This document shows, piece after piece, positions 24,563 through 36,825 of a stretch of DNA of 64,000 nucleotides. The stretch comes from Rhizoctonia solani (taxonomy: Eukaryota > Basidiomycota > Agaricomycetes > Cantharellales > Ceratobasidiaceae). The stretch covers positions 992,001 to 1,056,000 of the forward strand of contig NC_057374.1 in NCBI RefSeq assembly GCF_016906535.1, in the 5' to 3' direction. A model generated the notes under the pieces. It saw nothing but the letters and a program-made list of their open reading frames with translations, ran no database searches and was not told where the DNA came from. A program made the position numbers and the translations under genes. The first letter of the stretch is position 1, and each line of letters opens with the position of its first letter.

Positions 24563-25851
24563 CTAGAGCTCCTCTTCCTCAGCCAACAACCTCTCTGCCT
24601 CGAGCGCAGCCATGCACCCGCTCCCAGCACTGGTGATTGCCTGCCTGTATCGCTTGTCCTGGACGTCACCAGCCGCAAACACGCCCTTGATGCTTGTTTC
24701 TGCGGTACCGGCCTTGGTCAGGATGTAGCCGTCAGCATCAGTTTCGAGTTGGTCTCGTACGAGCGTCGTCGCGGGCTCGTGACCGATGGCATAGAAGAGA
24801 CCGTTGACCTGCAAGTCTTTCTCCTCGCCAGTCTTGGTATCCTTGAGCCGGAGGGAGTTGAGAAGGTCACCGTCGCCTTTGCATTCGACTGCCACGGTAT
24901 TCCAAAGGACGGTCTGAGGAATGAATATGGTCAAAATCCAGATGAAATAAAATGAAATGATATGGGAAATTGTACGTACAACTTTGGGATGAGCCAGGAG
25001 ACGTTTGGCCATGATCTTGCTGGCACGGAGTTCATCCCTTCGGACAAGGACGTATACATGCGAAGCATACTTGGTCAAATCTACGCGCAATTCGTTAGAG
25101 CAGGTCCAGGTGGTTGTGCACAAGCAAGCTTACAGGTAGCCTCTTCGGCAGCGCTATCGCCACCTCCGATAACAGCCAAAGGCTTGTTCCTACGAACCTA
25201 AAGTGAGTTTCCCACGGACCCGAAACGGAAAGATTAGGAGCTACCTGAAAATGGGGACTGCACCGTCGCAGACAGCGCACGCAGAGATGCCGCTCTGCCA
25301 GTAGGTGTCTTCTCCTGGGAGGTTCATGCGCTTGGCGCTTGCACCAGTAGCGATGATGATCGTATCAGCAGTCTCGGGCTCGCCGTCCTCGGTGCCCTCG
25401 CGCCAGTAACGGAAGGGACGGCGGGAAAGGTCGAGCTGAGACACAGTCTCGGTGATGATTTTTGTGCCGAATCGAACCGACTGGGCACGGAATTTGTTCA
25501 TCATCTCTGTACCATTCACGCCTTCTGGGAAACCCGGGAAGTTTTCGACATCGGTCGTGGTCGTAAGTTGGCCGCCAGCAGCAAAGCCATTGGCCATGAA
25601 GCCCTAGAAAATAGTTATAAACTACTAGTAAGGTAACTGATAGATGAACTTGCCTCGAACATGACTGGCTCAAGGTTGGCACGCGCGAGGTAGATAGCAG
25701 CAGTGTGTCCCGCAGGACCAGACCCGATGATCACCTGCACATAGTGAGTAAAGGAGTGGTATAATACGTGTACAATGATACTGACCACTTTGGAGTGCAT
25801 GACAGTGCTGCGGCCGTTGGGGCCCTTGGTATCAGGTCGGATGGGAGCCAT
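24563..25851 (-). CDS. TRR1: Thioredoxin reductase (NADPH)
   Basis: The enzyme reduces thioredoxin with NADPH through FAD and a Cys pair. On the minus strand exon 1 is 25851-25786, exon 2 is 25734-25654, exon 3 is 25603-25245, then further exons to TAA at 24563. Visible motifs: FAD-binding [18 protein letters not shown], the redox centre [11 protein letters not shown] (CAVC), NADPH-binding [12 protein letters not shown], and the C-terminal [20 protein letters not shown], with about 350 residues in total. The intron between exons 2 and 3 starts with GC (GAG/GCAAGT) and ends with TAG, a GC-AG intron, where every other intron I resolved starts with GT. No mitochondrial leader is evident at the chosen start. 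It is divergent from RRP6. Confidence 0.94.
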
Positions 25852-26337
25852 GGTGGGGGTGGTTGAGTGGTTGAATCGGGGTTGATTGAGGGAAGGAGCA
25901 GGCAGACCCGGGAATATGCGTAGTATGGGAGAATAGCAACAGCACACCAGCGCCCAAGGGGAGAGAGAAATCGCAGTCGAGATGCCAGTTTGATACCAGA
26001 CAGCGAAATGTTAAATACTACCACCAAACCCCAGATTCCGTGGCTCCGAGGATACGCGGCTGACACACGCAGGCGCTTCTCGGTAATCCTATCCACATCC
26101 ATTTTAAAAAAAGGCCATCCACGTGACTCAAAAAGTGGTTCAATTTCGACGTCGTTTGGACGATCGTCTATTGAAGTCTATCGGGCGTCGAGTATTGTCA
26201 GCTTGTTGGCATTGAAGGCATACGTCATACACAACTGTATACCTCCCCTTATCTTGTTGGCACCACTTGGTGAGTTGCTAGCTGCTCAGTCATCACTGCC
26301 ATTCCCAATGTCGACTTCGGGCAGTGTGTAGCACGCG
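25852..26337. promoter_or_regulatory. Divergent promoter, TRR1 / RRP6
   Basis: A 486-bp space between two divergent start codons. It contains one CACGTG E-box at 26120-26125 in the context CCACGTGACTC. No TATA element stands out. Confidence 0.45.
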
Positions 26338-29195
26338 ATGAGCTCTGGAGGATCCTCGGATTCCGAGGCAGCGCCTATCCCCGCGCCTACCGACCTGGAA
26401 GCATACACCGCTCGCCTCCAGTCATCTATCATTCCTCCCACTCGCATAGCCGCCAAGCTTCCACTCGGCAGTGACCTCGCTTACCAACGCACTCTCCATC
26501 GCAATGCCGCCAAACAACTTGATGCTGTATCAAAGCGTATCAGAGGCATTGTCGATAAGCTCGTAACCTATGCGAACGGTCCGGACAAAGGCAAGGCAAG
26601 AGCCGATGATCTGCTCGACAGACGTGATTACCGAGCGCTTGTGGGGGACGTCTTGGATCAATTATTGGAGAATGCGGTAGGTCTACCTCGCGCATTTCCA
26701 AGCCCCACCTCATGGCATTGATTCTAGGACGTTTGCTTGGATGAATTCGCAGGTAGGAACAAGGCTCCTGCAATTGATATCAAACTTCCTGCCAAGCCCA
26801 GCCAGGTGTGTGTGATATTCTGAACTCGAGTAATCAAAGCTTATACGTTGGTTTTAGCCACGCAGACTATCCCAAGCGCTTTTGCATGCAACTAATCTCC
26901 CAAAGCCTCAACTCAAATTTAAAACACCTCCGGACAACACACCTTTCACTGGCCTCTATGTCCCACCACCCCATCCTAACCCAGCTCCGTACGCCCATGT
27001 CCCACCGTCATCACTTCTCAGGTCGTCTACCCCAGCACCTATTGCTTCGTTTGAAGAAACGCCGTTCACGTACGTTGATACGCCCGAACAATTGAATGCT
27101 ATGGTCGCCTCGCTCAAAAATTGCACTGAAATTGCGCTCGACCTCGAGCACAATTCGCTCAGAACCTACAAGGGACTCGTCTGTCTTATTCAGCTCAGCT
27201 CACGGACACAGGACTGGGTTATTGATACGCTGGCGTTAGAGAAGAGATGAGCGTTCTTCGGGGCATTTTGGAGGATCCAAATGTTGTCAAGGTCTTACAT
27301 GGTGCTGAAAGTGATGTCGTTTGGCTGCAAAGAGACTTTGGACTATTTATCGTGGGACTATTCGATACGTTCCATGCGTCTCGAGTATTAGGTGAGCATC
27401 GCAAACCACTTGAGGCCCAAAAGTGATAAACTCTTACGCCCTGTCAGATTTCCCAAAACACTCCCTTGCAGCTCTCTTGGCACGTTATACAGACTTTACA
27501 CCTGATAAGCAATATCAGCTCGCAGACTGGCGCATTCGGTATGTACCTATTATCGTGGGCTTCTCGTCTCATTCGTTTGTAGACCACTCCCGGAAGAAAT
27601 GCTTCATTACGCACGAGCAGACACGCATTATCTCCTACATATATACGATAACCTTCGAAACGCCCTCCTTGAACACTCTACCTCCAATCCTCCGCCCCCG
27701 CCTACACCCAGCAATGGCACTCCACCACCTAGCGCCCCGCCTACACCTTCTCCACATCCTTGGGCGGTCGTCCGTGTCTTGGCCAGGTCAGCGAATACGG
27801 CTGGTAAACCATACATGCCTGAAGTACCCGACCCAGCGGCACTCGCGAAACGATGGGATCTACAATTGAATGGGACGAGGTCGAGAAGTTCGAGTCCAAG
27901 TGGTACCGCAAGTCCGGCTCCGAGCCGACCCGTAGAACAGAGAGCAGCCGTATTCGAAGCAGTATTTTGGTGGAGGGACAAAATTGCTAGACAAGAAGAC
28001 GAAAGTCCAGTGTACGTTCCATCCCTTCTTTCCAAGTTCCCTTCGATCTTGTTCTATAGTGTTGACATCAATATGCTGGGTTAGGTATATACTCGCCAAC
28101 ACTGCCTTGTTCCAAATCGCGATGAACGCGCCGGTGACGTTGGCAGCATTGTATAAAGCTGTACCAAGATTATCCGCTCCAGCTCGACAGCACGCCGAAG
28201 GTTTGGTCGAGGCTGTTTTGCAGGGTGTGGTTCGAGCAAAGAAGGAGCGACTGAATGGGAGCAACGTATAGAAGATGAGCAAAAGGAGCGTGATGCAGAA
28301 AAGGAACGGAAGAGAATAATCAAAAGAGGCGACGCAGTCCCATATCCAAACCGCGTGGGCGGCAACAAGCCCTACTCAAGCCATTGATCTATGGAGCAAG
28401 CTTCAAACGGCTGGTACGGCATCCCCAAAACATCCACATTATCACGTACATGACTAATTCCGTGATGTTTTGTTCAGCTTCCACAACAAAAGCCGCCCGC
28501 ACTTCTGCGCTTTTTGGCCCTGCGATAGTCACAACACCTACGCCATCCAAAGCACGAGCGACGCAAAGTGCACTCTTTGGTCCCTCGGCTTTGCGATCCT
28601 CTACTTCCGCGGCAAAGGCGGCTCAGAACTCGTTTGAAGAGCTCCGTCGACGCATACACGGATCTATCAGTGACGTACCCAAGGCCCCCGCCCCGCTGCA
28701 CACTCCCTTGCGTCTTCCAACCCTGAATCCGAGCCTACGCCTACGCCTGCACCCGCACCTGAATCCGAGATCATGGTCATTGACGAACCTACGCCACAGC
28801 CGCCCAAACCCACTCCAGCCATCACACCGTCCCAACCCGAGACAGAGATCGTGACCGTCGCTCGTTCGGGGACCAAGTCGAGAAAACGAAAAACCAACTC
28901 CTCGGGCACGAATACACCCCAAGAAACCAAGAAACCTCGACCTGAAGTGGAGGAGTTTGACTATACGAATGCACAGAGTATCCTGGATATGGATCAAGAA
29001 GTTGAGGAGGAAACAAGTGCTGGTGCGAGGAGACGGGAGAAGAGAAAAGGTATGTTTCATTTAGTGCCCGATTCGAAGCGAGATTAATTTTTTTATTCGG
29101 CTACAGTAGCGAGTGTGTATGGGAATTTCCCAGCTCCTCCAAAGGCTCAGAGCGAGCAGCGGGCTGGAAACCGGACACATACATTCAAAAAGTAG
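26338..29195 (+). CDS. RRP6: Exosome 3'-5' exoribonuclease RRP6 (EXOSC10-like)
   Basis: RRP6 is the nuclear exosome's distributive nuclease. Exon 1 is 26338-26676, exon 2 is 26728-26805, exon 3 starts at 26858, with later exons to TAG at 29195. Order: N-terminal PMC2NT-like region (KQLDAVSKRIRGIVDKLV), exonuclease with ALDLEHNS (Exo I), KVLHGAESDVVWLQ (Exo II) and LHYARADTHYLLHIYD (Exo III), so all DEDDy residues are present, then the HRDC-like region and a basic tail. The frame slips at 27238, near 28242, near 28303, near 28356 and near 28692. Each slip is repaired by adding one base, usually inside a run, so I read this as an intact gene with sequence errors. The other reading is a pseudogene. 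Confidence 0.88.
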
Positions 29196-29715
29196 TTGCA
29201 AGTATGTCACATAACTTATAACTTGGCAAGCAATACAAGAGGCATTGGTGTTTGCGAATTGCCATATTCGACATACTATCTTAATGTCCAGAAATACACC
29301 TACCAAACACAAACGCGTAATTTATCTCCTCAAAGATACAAGCCATCACGTGCAACGACTGGGAGGGTCGCGCCGTGCACCTACACAACGTTTGGTCCCG
29401 GATTTCAACATAATTTACGAGAGTTCATGATCGAACATCACTCCAGGCACATGAAACGGAAATCACAAATAATATTCATCGACGCACCACTGTATCTCGT
29501 CGTCAAAAGCCAATCGAGGATACTCACCGAGAGGAGCATGTTCGGTAGAGAGACAGAAAAAAGGAAGAGGCAACGCGAGCCGTGAAATAAGAAACAACAA
29601 CCCAACACCAAAAACCAGCAAACGAGAGGATAAAAAGGAAAGAGTCAATAAACACAGTCGACAGTCGGAAAGGGCTGCCAAACATGGACAAATACAAAAA
29701 CAAACGCATAAGGAA
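29196..29715. other. Intergenic between convergent genes
   Basis: 3' flanks of RRP6 and the bHLH gene. A CACGTG lies at 29347-29352. Several open frames cross the region but none has splice signals or recognisable content. Confidence 0.4.
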
Positions 29716-31198
29716 TCATTCAACCCGGGCTCGCTTGGCAGAGGGCTCTTCACCTGCGCGTTCCTGTTGAATACGCAGAACCTCAGCAAGTTGGGCCTCG
29801 ACCTGTTCTCGTTTTTGACGTTCTTCCTCGAGACGCTGGCGCATTTCGTCAAGCTGGGCCTGGATATTAGGTCATTTCAGTGTCATAGTTTACAAAATAC
29901 GGCAAGGGGTGCCCCTACCTGTAGGTCTCCCATCGCCTGATCCATGAGTAATTTCTCAAGCGTCCATTTTTCAATGTTGCGCGCCTCGTTTTCTTTCAGA
30001 TCATGAATGTATTGAACCTAGACACCAGTCAGACAGATCTAGTGTAATGATATGAATATCACTAACCGAGCGAGACAAGATAGCTCCTTTGGCTTTCTCA
30101 GCACCGACATTGGGAACTATCCTAGCAAGTTCATTGATACCCTCGTTAATATTGCTCCTTCGTCGACGTTCAACTTCTTTCTGAAAGACAGATCATACAG
30201 CTTGAGTGAACAGATTAATATACCCGAACATTGAACGCACATGATTATCCTTTCGCTTGCGTTGCCAATCGACTGTGTCTTGTGCAGCCCATTTGCCGCC
30301 TTTTTTGCCACCCGATGCTGGTTGAGCGGGTGCGGCCTCTTCTGCAGGGCCAGAGGAAGGCTGTCCGTTGGGATCCATGAATGTGGCGCTGTTATCACCA
30401 TCTTCACCGTCGTCTTCATACTGTGAATCCCCCTGAGCTAGCGTCCCAGCGCGACCAGAACGAGTTGGACGTACAGGCTGTTGGGGAAGCTGCTGGAGCT
30501 CAGGAGGCGGTGGCATCGTGTGCCCGCCCGGAGGAGGATATCCTGATGGAATATATTGAGGTGGCGGGTGGTGGTAGATTAGAGACTGGTGGTGCATGTG
30601 CGGGTGGTGTGGGTGTGGGATGTGCGGGTGAGGTGGTTGCTGAGATAGATGTTGTTGTTGCGGGGGCACACCAGGTGGTTGCTGACCGGCAGGTACACCC
30701 GAACCACCCATGAGAGCTGGATCAAGCTGTAAGTCCTGCAACGGTGGCGGAGTACCTTGCTGAGTGGGCGACCCAGGGGCAGCCTCTCTGGGGGCAGAGG
30801 GGTAAACAAAAGCAATATATGCGCAACGACACTTACTCTGGTGCATCGTTGTGGGAACCAGCTCCCGGATTTGCTTGGCTCTGTTGGCCCTGCTGGTGCA
30901 GCTGTAGATATATGTGAGTTGTGTATAGCGCCAGAGGATGGAATTAGCCGCCCACTTGTTGCACTGCGTTTAACATGAGGAATATGTCCTGGGGTGTAGC
31001 GTTAGCCTCTGCGTCTGTCTGAGGGACAGAAGATGAAGTAGCATCCGGACCGGCGCTGTCGGATTCAGCAGACGGCTGAGCACCGTCCGTCGTCGACTCG
31101 GCCGGCCTGAGCTTGAACTGGGGCGACTCTGGGGATGCTGCCCGTGACATCTTATCAGGTGTCCCCGGTGCTGCCGATGCAGTAGTTCCCGAGGCCAT
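29716..31198 (-). CDS. CBF1: Cbf1-type bHLH transcription factor
   Basis: Cbf1 binds the E-box RTCACGTG at promoters and, in budding yeast, at centromeres. The minus-strand gene starts at 31198 and ends with TGA at 29716. The N-terminal half is disordered, with Gln/His/Pro runs (for example HPHIPHPHHPHMHHQ near 30590-30630). The basic helix-loop-helix follows: RKRKDNH, then across an intron KEVERRRRSNINEGINELAR, then GAILSRSVQYIHDLKENE. The His, Glu and Arg residues that read CACGTG are in place. IEKWTLEKLLMDQ and a charged coiled coil close the protein, ending KRARVE. The closest family is Cbf1 rather than Myc or USF because of KEVERRRR and IEKWTL. Two CACGTG sites lie upstream of its own start (31263 and 31370). 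Confidence 0.87.
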
Positions 31199-32679
31199 TC
31201 TATAGATATTTGTCCTTGACGCTGTCGCTCGTCGACCCTTGGGCGATGTGTGTAGATGAGGGCACGTGCAGTCGTAGCAGGTCACGAGAAAATCGATCAC
31301 GAGGTCTCCCACCACAAGGTGGTCCGTGTGTCAAGCCGCCCCTCAACAAGCAAACTAGGTCATTCGGTACACGTGCCCCGATGACTCAGCGCACCCAGTC
31401 GAGGCAGTGCCGAGGGCGCTTTCAGCCGCAACCACGTTTGACATGGCGATCATGTTCATCCCTGCCTGCGTGTGCAATATATTTGTGTATTCCTGAACGG
31501 ATGTCGTAGTTGTGTGGCTAACCTGATCGAAAAAAAAAGCAACCCTTTTGACCTTGGGATCTCGAAGTCTCTTGTCGTCCCAGAATCCAACTCCAAATGG
31601 AATTTGTCTGACCGCTCTGCAACACGCAGATTCACACCACAGGCGTGTGATAAAGTGATATCAATGCATCTATGCTTCAGGCAGCAGGCGTCGCCAATGG
31701 GCTGCTATCGATCTGCCCAGCCCTGATATGCGTGTATCTCACTGACTGCGTCCCTAAGCAACGATTTTATAAGTTCTTTATCTTGGAACCTGCACCCCCA
31801 TCGCGATGCGATAGCGAGGAAGTTTTATTGAAATGCAAACAGCCTTTGTCGGCGAAAATCTGGAAATCTGCCTAAGCCTGAAAATGTTAGCCGCTTCGGT
31901 TAGCTTACTTCGTTCAAGACATAGACTGGTCATATGTATTAACTCGGCAGGCGAATTCCCTCCCCGTGCGACCGCTACGGCTATGTATTGGTGCTCGGCA
32001 GCCGGACTGCAAATTTGCCTCGTTGCTGGCTGACTCCATATAAAACGATATACTGTGCTTGTGGATCGTAACGATGAATCAGGGTATACATTAACCAACT
32101 AGAAGCCTGATGTCGTATTCCCTGCCCACGGCATTTAGTATCATTTTACCCTTCGTAGTGTGATTCAGAACTACGTCGGAGGTCTGAAACCAACTCTGAA
32201 ACCAAGTTCGATGAGGCATACCTCCAATAAATCCCCCGCGTGTTGATACAGAAATTACGCACACAACTCCGGGCATTCATGCCAGTATAATTAACTGGTG
32301 GGACTTCTTGACGCCCGATGGGACCAACGGCGGCTAGAATCGATCATGTGCAAGTCTTATTGATCTGTGTGGTTGTTTCATAGAAGCAGGCAGGGATACC
32401 GCTACCGGTTTACCCCAGCCGCTCGATCTGGACTCTATCCGTTGAGAGCTGGGGAGTTACAGTCGTTTCGGCCATGTCATTCACGTCATGCGGCTACAGA
32501 CCAACCAAGTCTCAGTTATGTCGGTCCCCATTTCCTCGCTGGTCTCTAGTTGCAACCTATTCCCGCGCATACAATAACACACACTCTATCATTCCTACAT
32601 TCCACGTCTAAAGAAATACTGCTTCAGGGTGTTCGAAAACGACTGTATTCATCTGGATGGCAGGAGTGCTTCACTGGTT
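31199..32679. other. Intergenic, 1.5 kb
   Basis: Promoter of the bHLH gene (two E-boxes at 31263-31268 and 31370-31375), then sequence with no open frame longer than about 110 codons on either strand. I found no RNA gene or repeat. Confidence 0.4.
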
Positions 32680-35202
32680 CTAGTTGCCATCACCCCCACT
32701 CCCATTACTCCCAATCCGTCCGATATCCCCCAACCCACTCCTCCGTTTCCTCACACTCTCAGTGACAAATGTCTCCGACACGTTAGGTGAAACCGGACTA
32801 GACTTGGCGCTTATGCTCGTGTTTAGAGATCTAAGCGGGATCGGCTTTTGGGAGGCTGACCCCGTATCGAATCCACCTGCGGCCCAGGCTGATTGGATCA
32901 TCATGATTCCACCCACAGCTATCCACGTGGCGCCAAAGACCGAAGCGGAGAGGAGAACGTTCAAGACGGGATAGAAGTCTGGGTATCGAGTAGGGGGAGG
33001 GATGAAGGCCTCGAGTGTGTGGATGAAAGCGATTGTTACGTATGCGAGCTGTGGGAGGTGAGTAAAAGCTAAGATATAAATGAAAGTGTACGCACAACAC
33101 TGACGAATTTAACAAGAGAAGTAGAAAGTGCTAGTGGGTCATATCCAACCAAATAGTTCCAAAGGAGCGTAAGGACTACATAGTTCAGTCCTTGCCCGTC
33201 ACGTTTCAACAAAGGCCACATGCTACCTGCAGGTTAGTCCACTGTTCTTATCAAATATAGTCGCAGACCCACCTGAATATCGCGACATTATTAACTAGTA
33301 CGCCCCACTCCCACACATTGCCCAATCCCATCCCGACATTTTCCACATCGGTTTCAGACTCTCGTGCAGCAAGCAACAATGTGATCGGCATCAACGGCAG
33401 CAAAATCGACTTTTCGTGGACCTGAACTGAAAACATGAAAAAGCTCATTGCGCAACTGAATAGTGCAAAGGGCAAGAGCGAGAGTGTAGGGCCACGGCGA
33501 CGAGCAAGCTTGGTAGATTGGTCGGTTGATTCGTTGATGGGTGCAAGTTCGCCGTTTGAGCTGTTTGTAGGAGACTTGGCTCCGCCTATGAATCCCCAGC
33601 CAAAGACCATCCCTGCTCCGGGCAGTATACCAAGGAGTGTGACAAGGAGTGCAACTCTCTGCAATCCAGCTTCGCTTATCCAGGCAAGTTTACGCCATTT
33701 GACGAGTACAACGTCCGAAGCACACCAAAAATTGGCGACTTTATCCTCAAATAGACCTCGCGCAAAGGGGAAGATCCGCTTAATCGATTGTGTGAGAAGA
33801 GAGGGTGTAAGAAATGGAAGGAAGAGCAGGACGAATGAAAGAGAGGTTGTAAGCGCCAAATGTGCAAAGTGACGTGTTCTGGCCAATAGAAGAAGAAAAA
33901 ACGTTAGTGAATTAAACTTGGGCATGTGAAATAAGTCAACTCACCCGTGATTTTTGCCCAACCAAAAGCATTTCCCGAGGAGGTAAGATCCTACGGCCGG
34001 GGCATAATACAATGCCATTTGCTTGAACCCTAGACTCGCGACGAAAAATACAGCACCTATGACATCGTACCCCAAATGAAACATGTTCACAGCCCAGAGG
34101 GCAAGTCCAAGCATGACCGAATTATACCTACACGCCATCAGCCACAGCTCTCTCGTCCCTTAATACTATGAACTCACTGAAAATGTCCGTGATCAACTAA
34201 AATTAAGGCAGGTTGCAGCAATACGCTTAACAGCGCAATATTCTAATTTATTTTACCGGCTTAAGTTCTCATTATTACCCGGTAAAGCCACTACTCACTT
34301 GAGTTCGCCGAGACCTGCCTGGCAAGGCGATCCGTGTATATACATATACGGCGGGTATGTATACCAATAGCTCTAAGATGAGTACAGACATGCGCATAAA
34401 ATGTTTACTTGTGAGTGATTCGTATCCCCTGGAAGCATCGAGCGCTACCCATTCGGGGTTGATTTTGTGGGCACTTTGGATGTGGGGTAAGATCTGATAG
34501 TATGATGACGGAGATAAAGGACTTACACAAATCCGCATATCCAACTAACATACGCTGTTAGAGGTGGGTAGTCGAGACCCCAGTACTGGAGATCATAGCT
34601 GTACCACTGCGGAATAGGCAAATGGTAGGTAATCTCCATCCAATGTCGTTGAGCCTCATAATCTCCATACATCGGTTTAGTTCTTTCCCCTACACCAAGC
34701 CACTTAGCATGCAGAAGAAAGAAGCTGAAACATCACATACCGGAATACCCGCCCAATCCTACCGCACACTTGACAAGCACCGACCCAGCAATAATCACCC
34801 ATGGCGTCCAATCTCGTAGCCCATTCCTGGCCATCCACCTAACGAACCTCCGCGCGGAACTCTCGTGCGGTTGACCATGCAGCGTACTTTCCGGTCCTAT
34901 ACTCGCAAACGAGGCTGTCCGCCCACGACTTGGGTTGAGTGGGGACAACGGGCGCGACTGGTTCTGTTGTAGAAGAAATTGAGAAGTGTTTAGGAGTTTC
35001 GGATGGGGTCGGGGTTGAGGAGACAAGATCTCGTCAAAGTCTGTTTCGGACCTGGTCCCCGCCAATTTCTTATTCCGTTCTCCACCGAGAGATTGAGGAC
35101 TTACTCGGCCCGACTTCGTATGCTAGCTGTTTCGGAGCCGACGCTTTGGAGTCGGGGGCGGTGTGTCGCCCGGGTCGTTCGCCGGCGGGTGGTGTTTTCC
35201 AT
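32680..35202 (-). CDS. ALG6: Dolichyl-P-Glc alpha-1,3-glucosyltransferase ALG6
   Basis: ALG6 adds the first glucose to Man9GlcNAc2-PP-dolichol in the ER, preparing the glycan for N-glycosylation. On the minus strand exon 1 is 35202 to about 35103 ([16 protein letters not shown]), followed by a 54-bp intron and further exons to stop at 32680. The first lumenal loop has [20 protein letters not shown], then [19 protein letters not shown]; later come [16 protein letters not shown] and [17 protein letters not shown]. These distinguish ALG6 from ALG8. About ten membrane helices are interspersed. The last 70 residues are Ser/Arg-rich and look cytosolic. A CACGTG lies 41 bp upstream of the start. The first exon was deduced from splice phase and contributes only a disordered N-terminus. 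Confidence 0.9.
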
Positions 35203-35482
35203 TGTGGTGGATGGATGTGGGGAAGAGAGTGATGTGGTCGGTCACGTGCGTGAGGCGTGGCGATGTATTTATCAAAGATTTTCAGACATGTATGCGTAGA
35301 AACATAGTTTTATATATATAGATATGTATTATTATACAGGAGAAGTTGATACCAGTACAATGGGATCCCTGCCAAATGGTGTGAGGCCATAATGAGAGAG
35401 CTCGTCAAAGATCGTGGGTTGAAGGATGGGTATGTTGATCAGTCAGTGCAGGGAACCAGGCTGGGGATGTTCAAACAGGTAA

Positions 35483-35845
35483 CTAGTTCTTACGCCACTG
35501 AATATCGGACCGGTTCAATCGATTGTGAGTCGTTATCAGCGAGCAGACATACCAAAGCATGCTTGTCACTCAGTAATTTGGCGGCTACATTCTTCGCATC
35601 GTCGATAGACCCTGCCTTACCAGCGTAGTCAAACATCGGCATATCGTTGACTGGGTGCACTTTCATGTCAACTGAAGTTAAAATAACTTATCGTGCTTAC
35701 TGATTGGAATTGCGTGCCAGATTTGAGTACTGCCCTCGGTGACGAAGGTGCGCCAGTTGAGGCTAGCCTTGACCGCGTCGCTCCATTCGTAAAGACATTC
35801 GACATACGTTTGAGTATTCTTAGGCCTGAGCTCCCAGTGAGACAT
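35483..35845 (-). CDS. Small hypothetical protein
   Basis: Three exons on the minus strand join in phase: the first starts at ATG 35845 and ends IWHAIPI, the second encodes DMKVHPVNDMPMFDYAGKAG and a following helix (IDDAKNVAAKLLSDKHAL), the third is only WRKN before TAG at 35483. The result is about 92 residues. The splice sites are good (GTAAGC...CAG, GTATGT...CAG). The protein is soluble, aromatic-rich in its first half, with no signal peptide. I do not recognise it. Confidence 0.5.
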
Positions 35846-36495
35846 TGTGAGTTAGAAAACAGGGTTATAGAAGAGAGAAAATGTTCTGAAAATGATGTTC
35901 TACCATGACTTACCTTGAATATTTATATACTGACTACTCTCCCATCCATTTTACCATGGGCCGGCAACGTCGTCGGGCGTGCCCATCACATACCATGGGG
36001 TTGACGTCGTAAAATGCGCATAAATGCAGTACGTCGGAGACTCAAACTGCCTCAAACCTCAAGCTCTCCTCCATTTCCCTGAAAACCTAGATACTTTACC
36101 AGATTTATGTATTCCGGGTCGGATGCGGGTGACGAAATAAAGGATGAACTGCATAGGCGCTGGTAGATTCTCACCTATCGGGCGTTAGGACATTGATTGT
36201 GAAAGAAGACTAGTCATCAAGCATTGGTTTGATGGTGACGGTTTCGCGGTGTCGGGTACCGGTATCTATATGTTCGCATTTGTTCCGACACGTAGACGGA
36301 TCTGGAAGTGGTAATGACATTCCAGTTCGCTTTAATTTCATAGACTTATATATAAACAATAAATAAAAGTCAAGTTGAGGGGCACACCGAGGACGATTCG
36401 AGTACTATGATAGACCACAAGGGGTGCTAAGCTGGCAGACCGATATCCCGAGTAGAATGTGGCGCATGCATTTCAAACTAACGCGCCACGTTTGG
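35846..36495. other. Intergenic, left flank of transposon
   Basis: The promoter side of the small gene at 35845, then sequence up to the transposon. Its last bases before the TA target are TTTGG. No gene was seen. Confidence 0.4.
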
Positions 36496-36497
36496 TA

Positions 36498-36788
36498 AAG
36501 GAGGCGTCATCCATTGACCGCTAACTGACTGTGGAGCCACGCTTTTTGATGGCGCTTAGGTCGCTTTTATCAGTAAATCCCCATTTTCTCCTTTTCTCGG
36601 ACAGATTTGACGATTCTGAGAACGGACATCTCTGCGCGTCGAGCCTTTACATCTGTATATACATTTTGTTTTATCCCATTCGGCTTTGTTTTGGCTGCGC
36701 ACTCCTTTGATTGCGACCGCTTAGCTCAGCATACGAGAGAAACTCGGTGGCAGTCCATGCGCGCAAGCTTACTAACACAGTCCGGGGG
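36498..36788. repeat. Left terminal inverted repeat
   Basis: 291 bp, inverted copy of 39110-39400. Differences from the right copy: C at 36745 (A on the plus strand at 39153) and C at 36778 (A at 39120). In both cases the right copy carries the C-to-T product. Confidence 0.92.
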
Positions 36789-36825
36789 ACCGCTAACTAG
36801 ATTGAGTGAGCAACCATACTTCCCA

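Noticed and set aside
24326..24955. 209-codon plus-strand open frame
   Set aside because: It is the antisense shadow of the thioredoxin reductase gene, whose motifs are on the minus strand.
27628..28035. Minus-strand open frame of 135 codons
   Set aside because: Antisense to RRP6; Gly/Ala-rich composition is that of a shadow frame.
33435..33872. 145-codon plus-strand open frame
   Set aside because: Antisense to the ALG6 coding sequence, which carries the QVHEKSIL motif.
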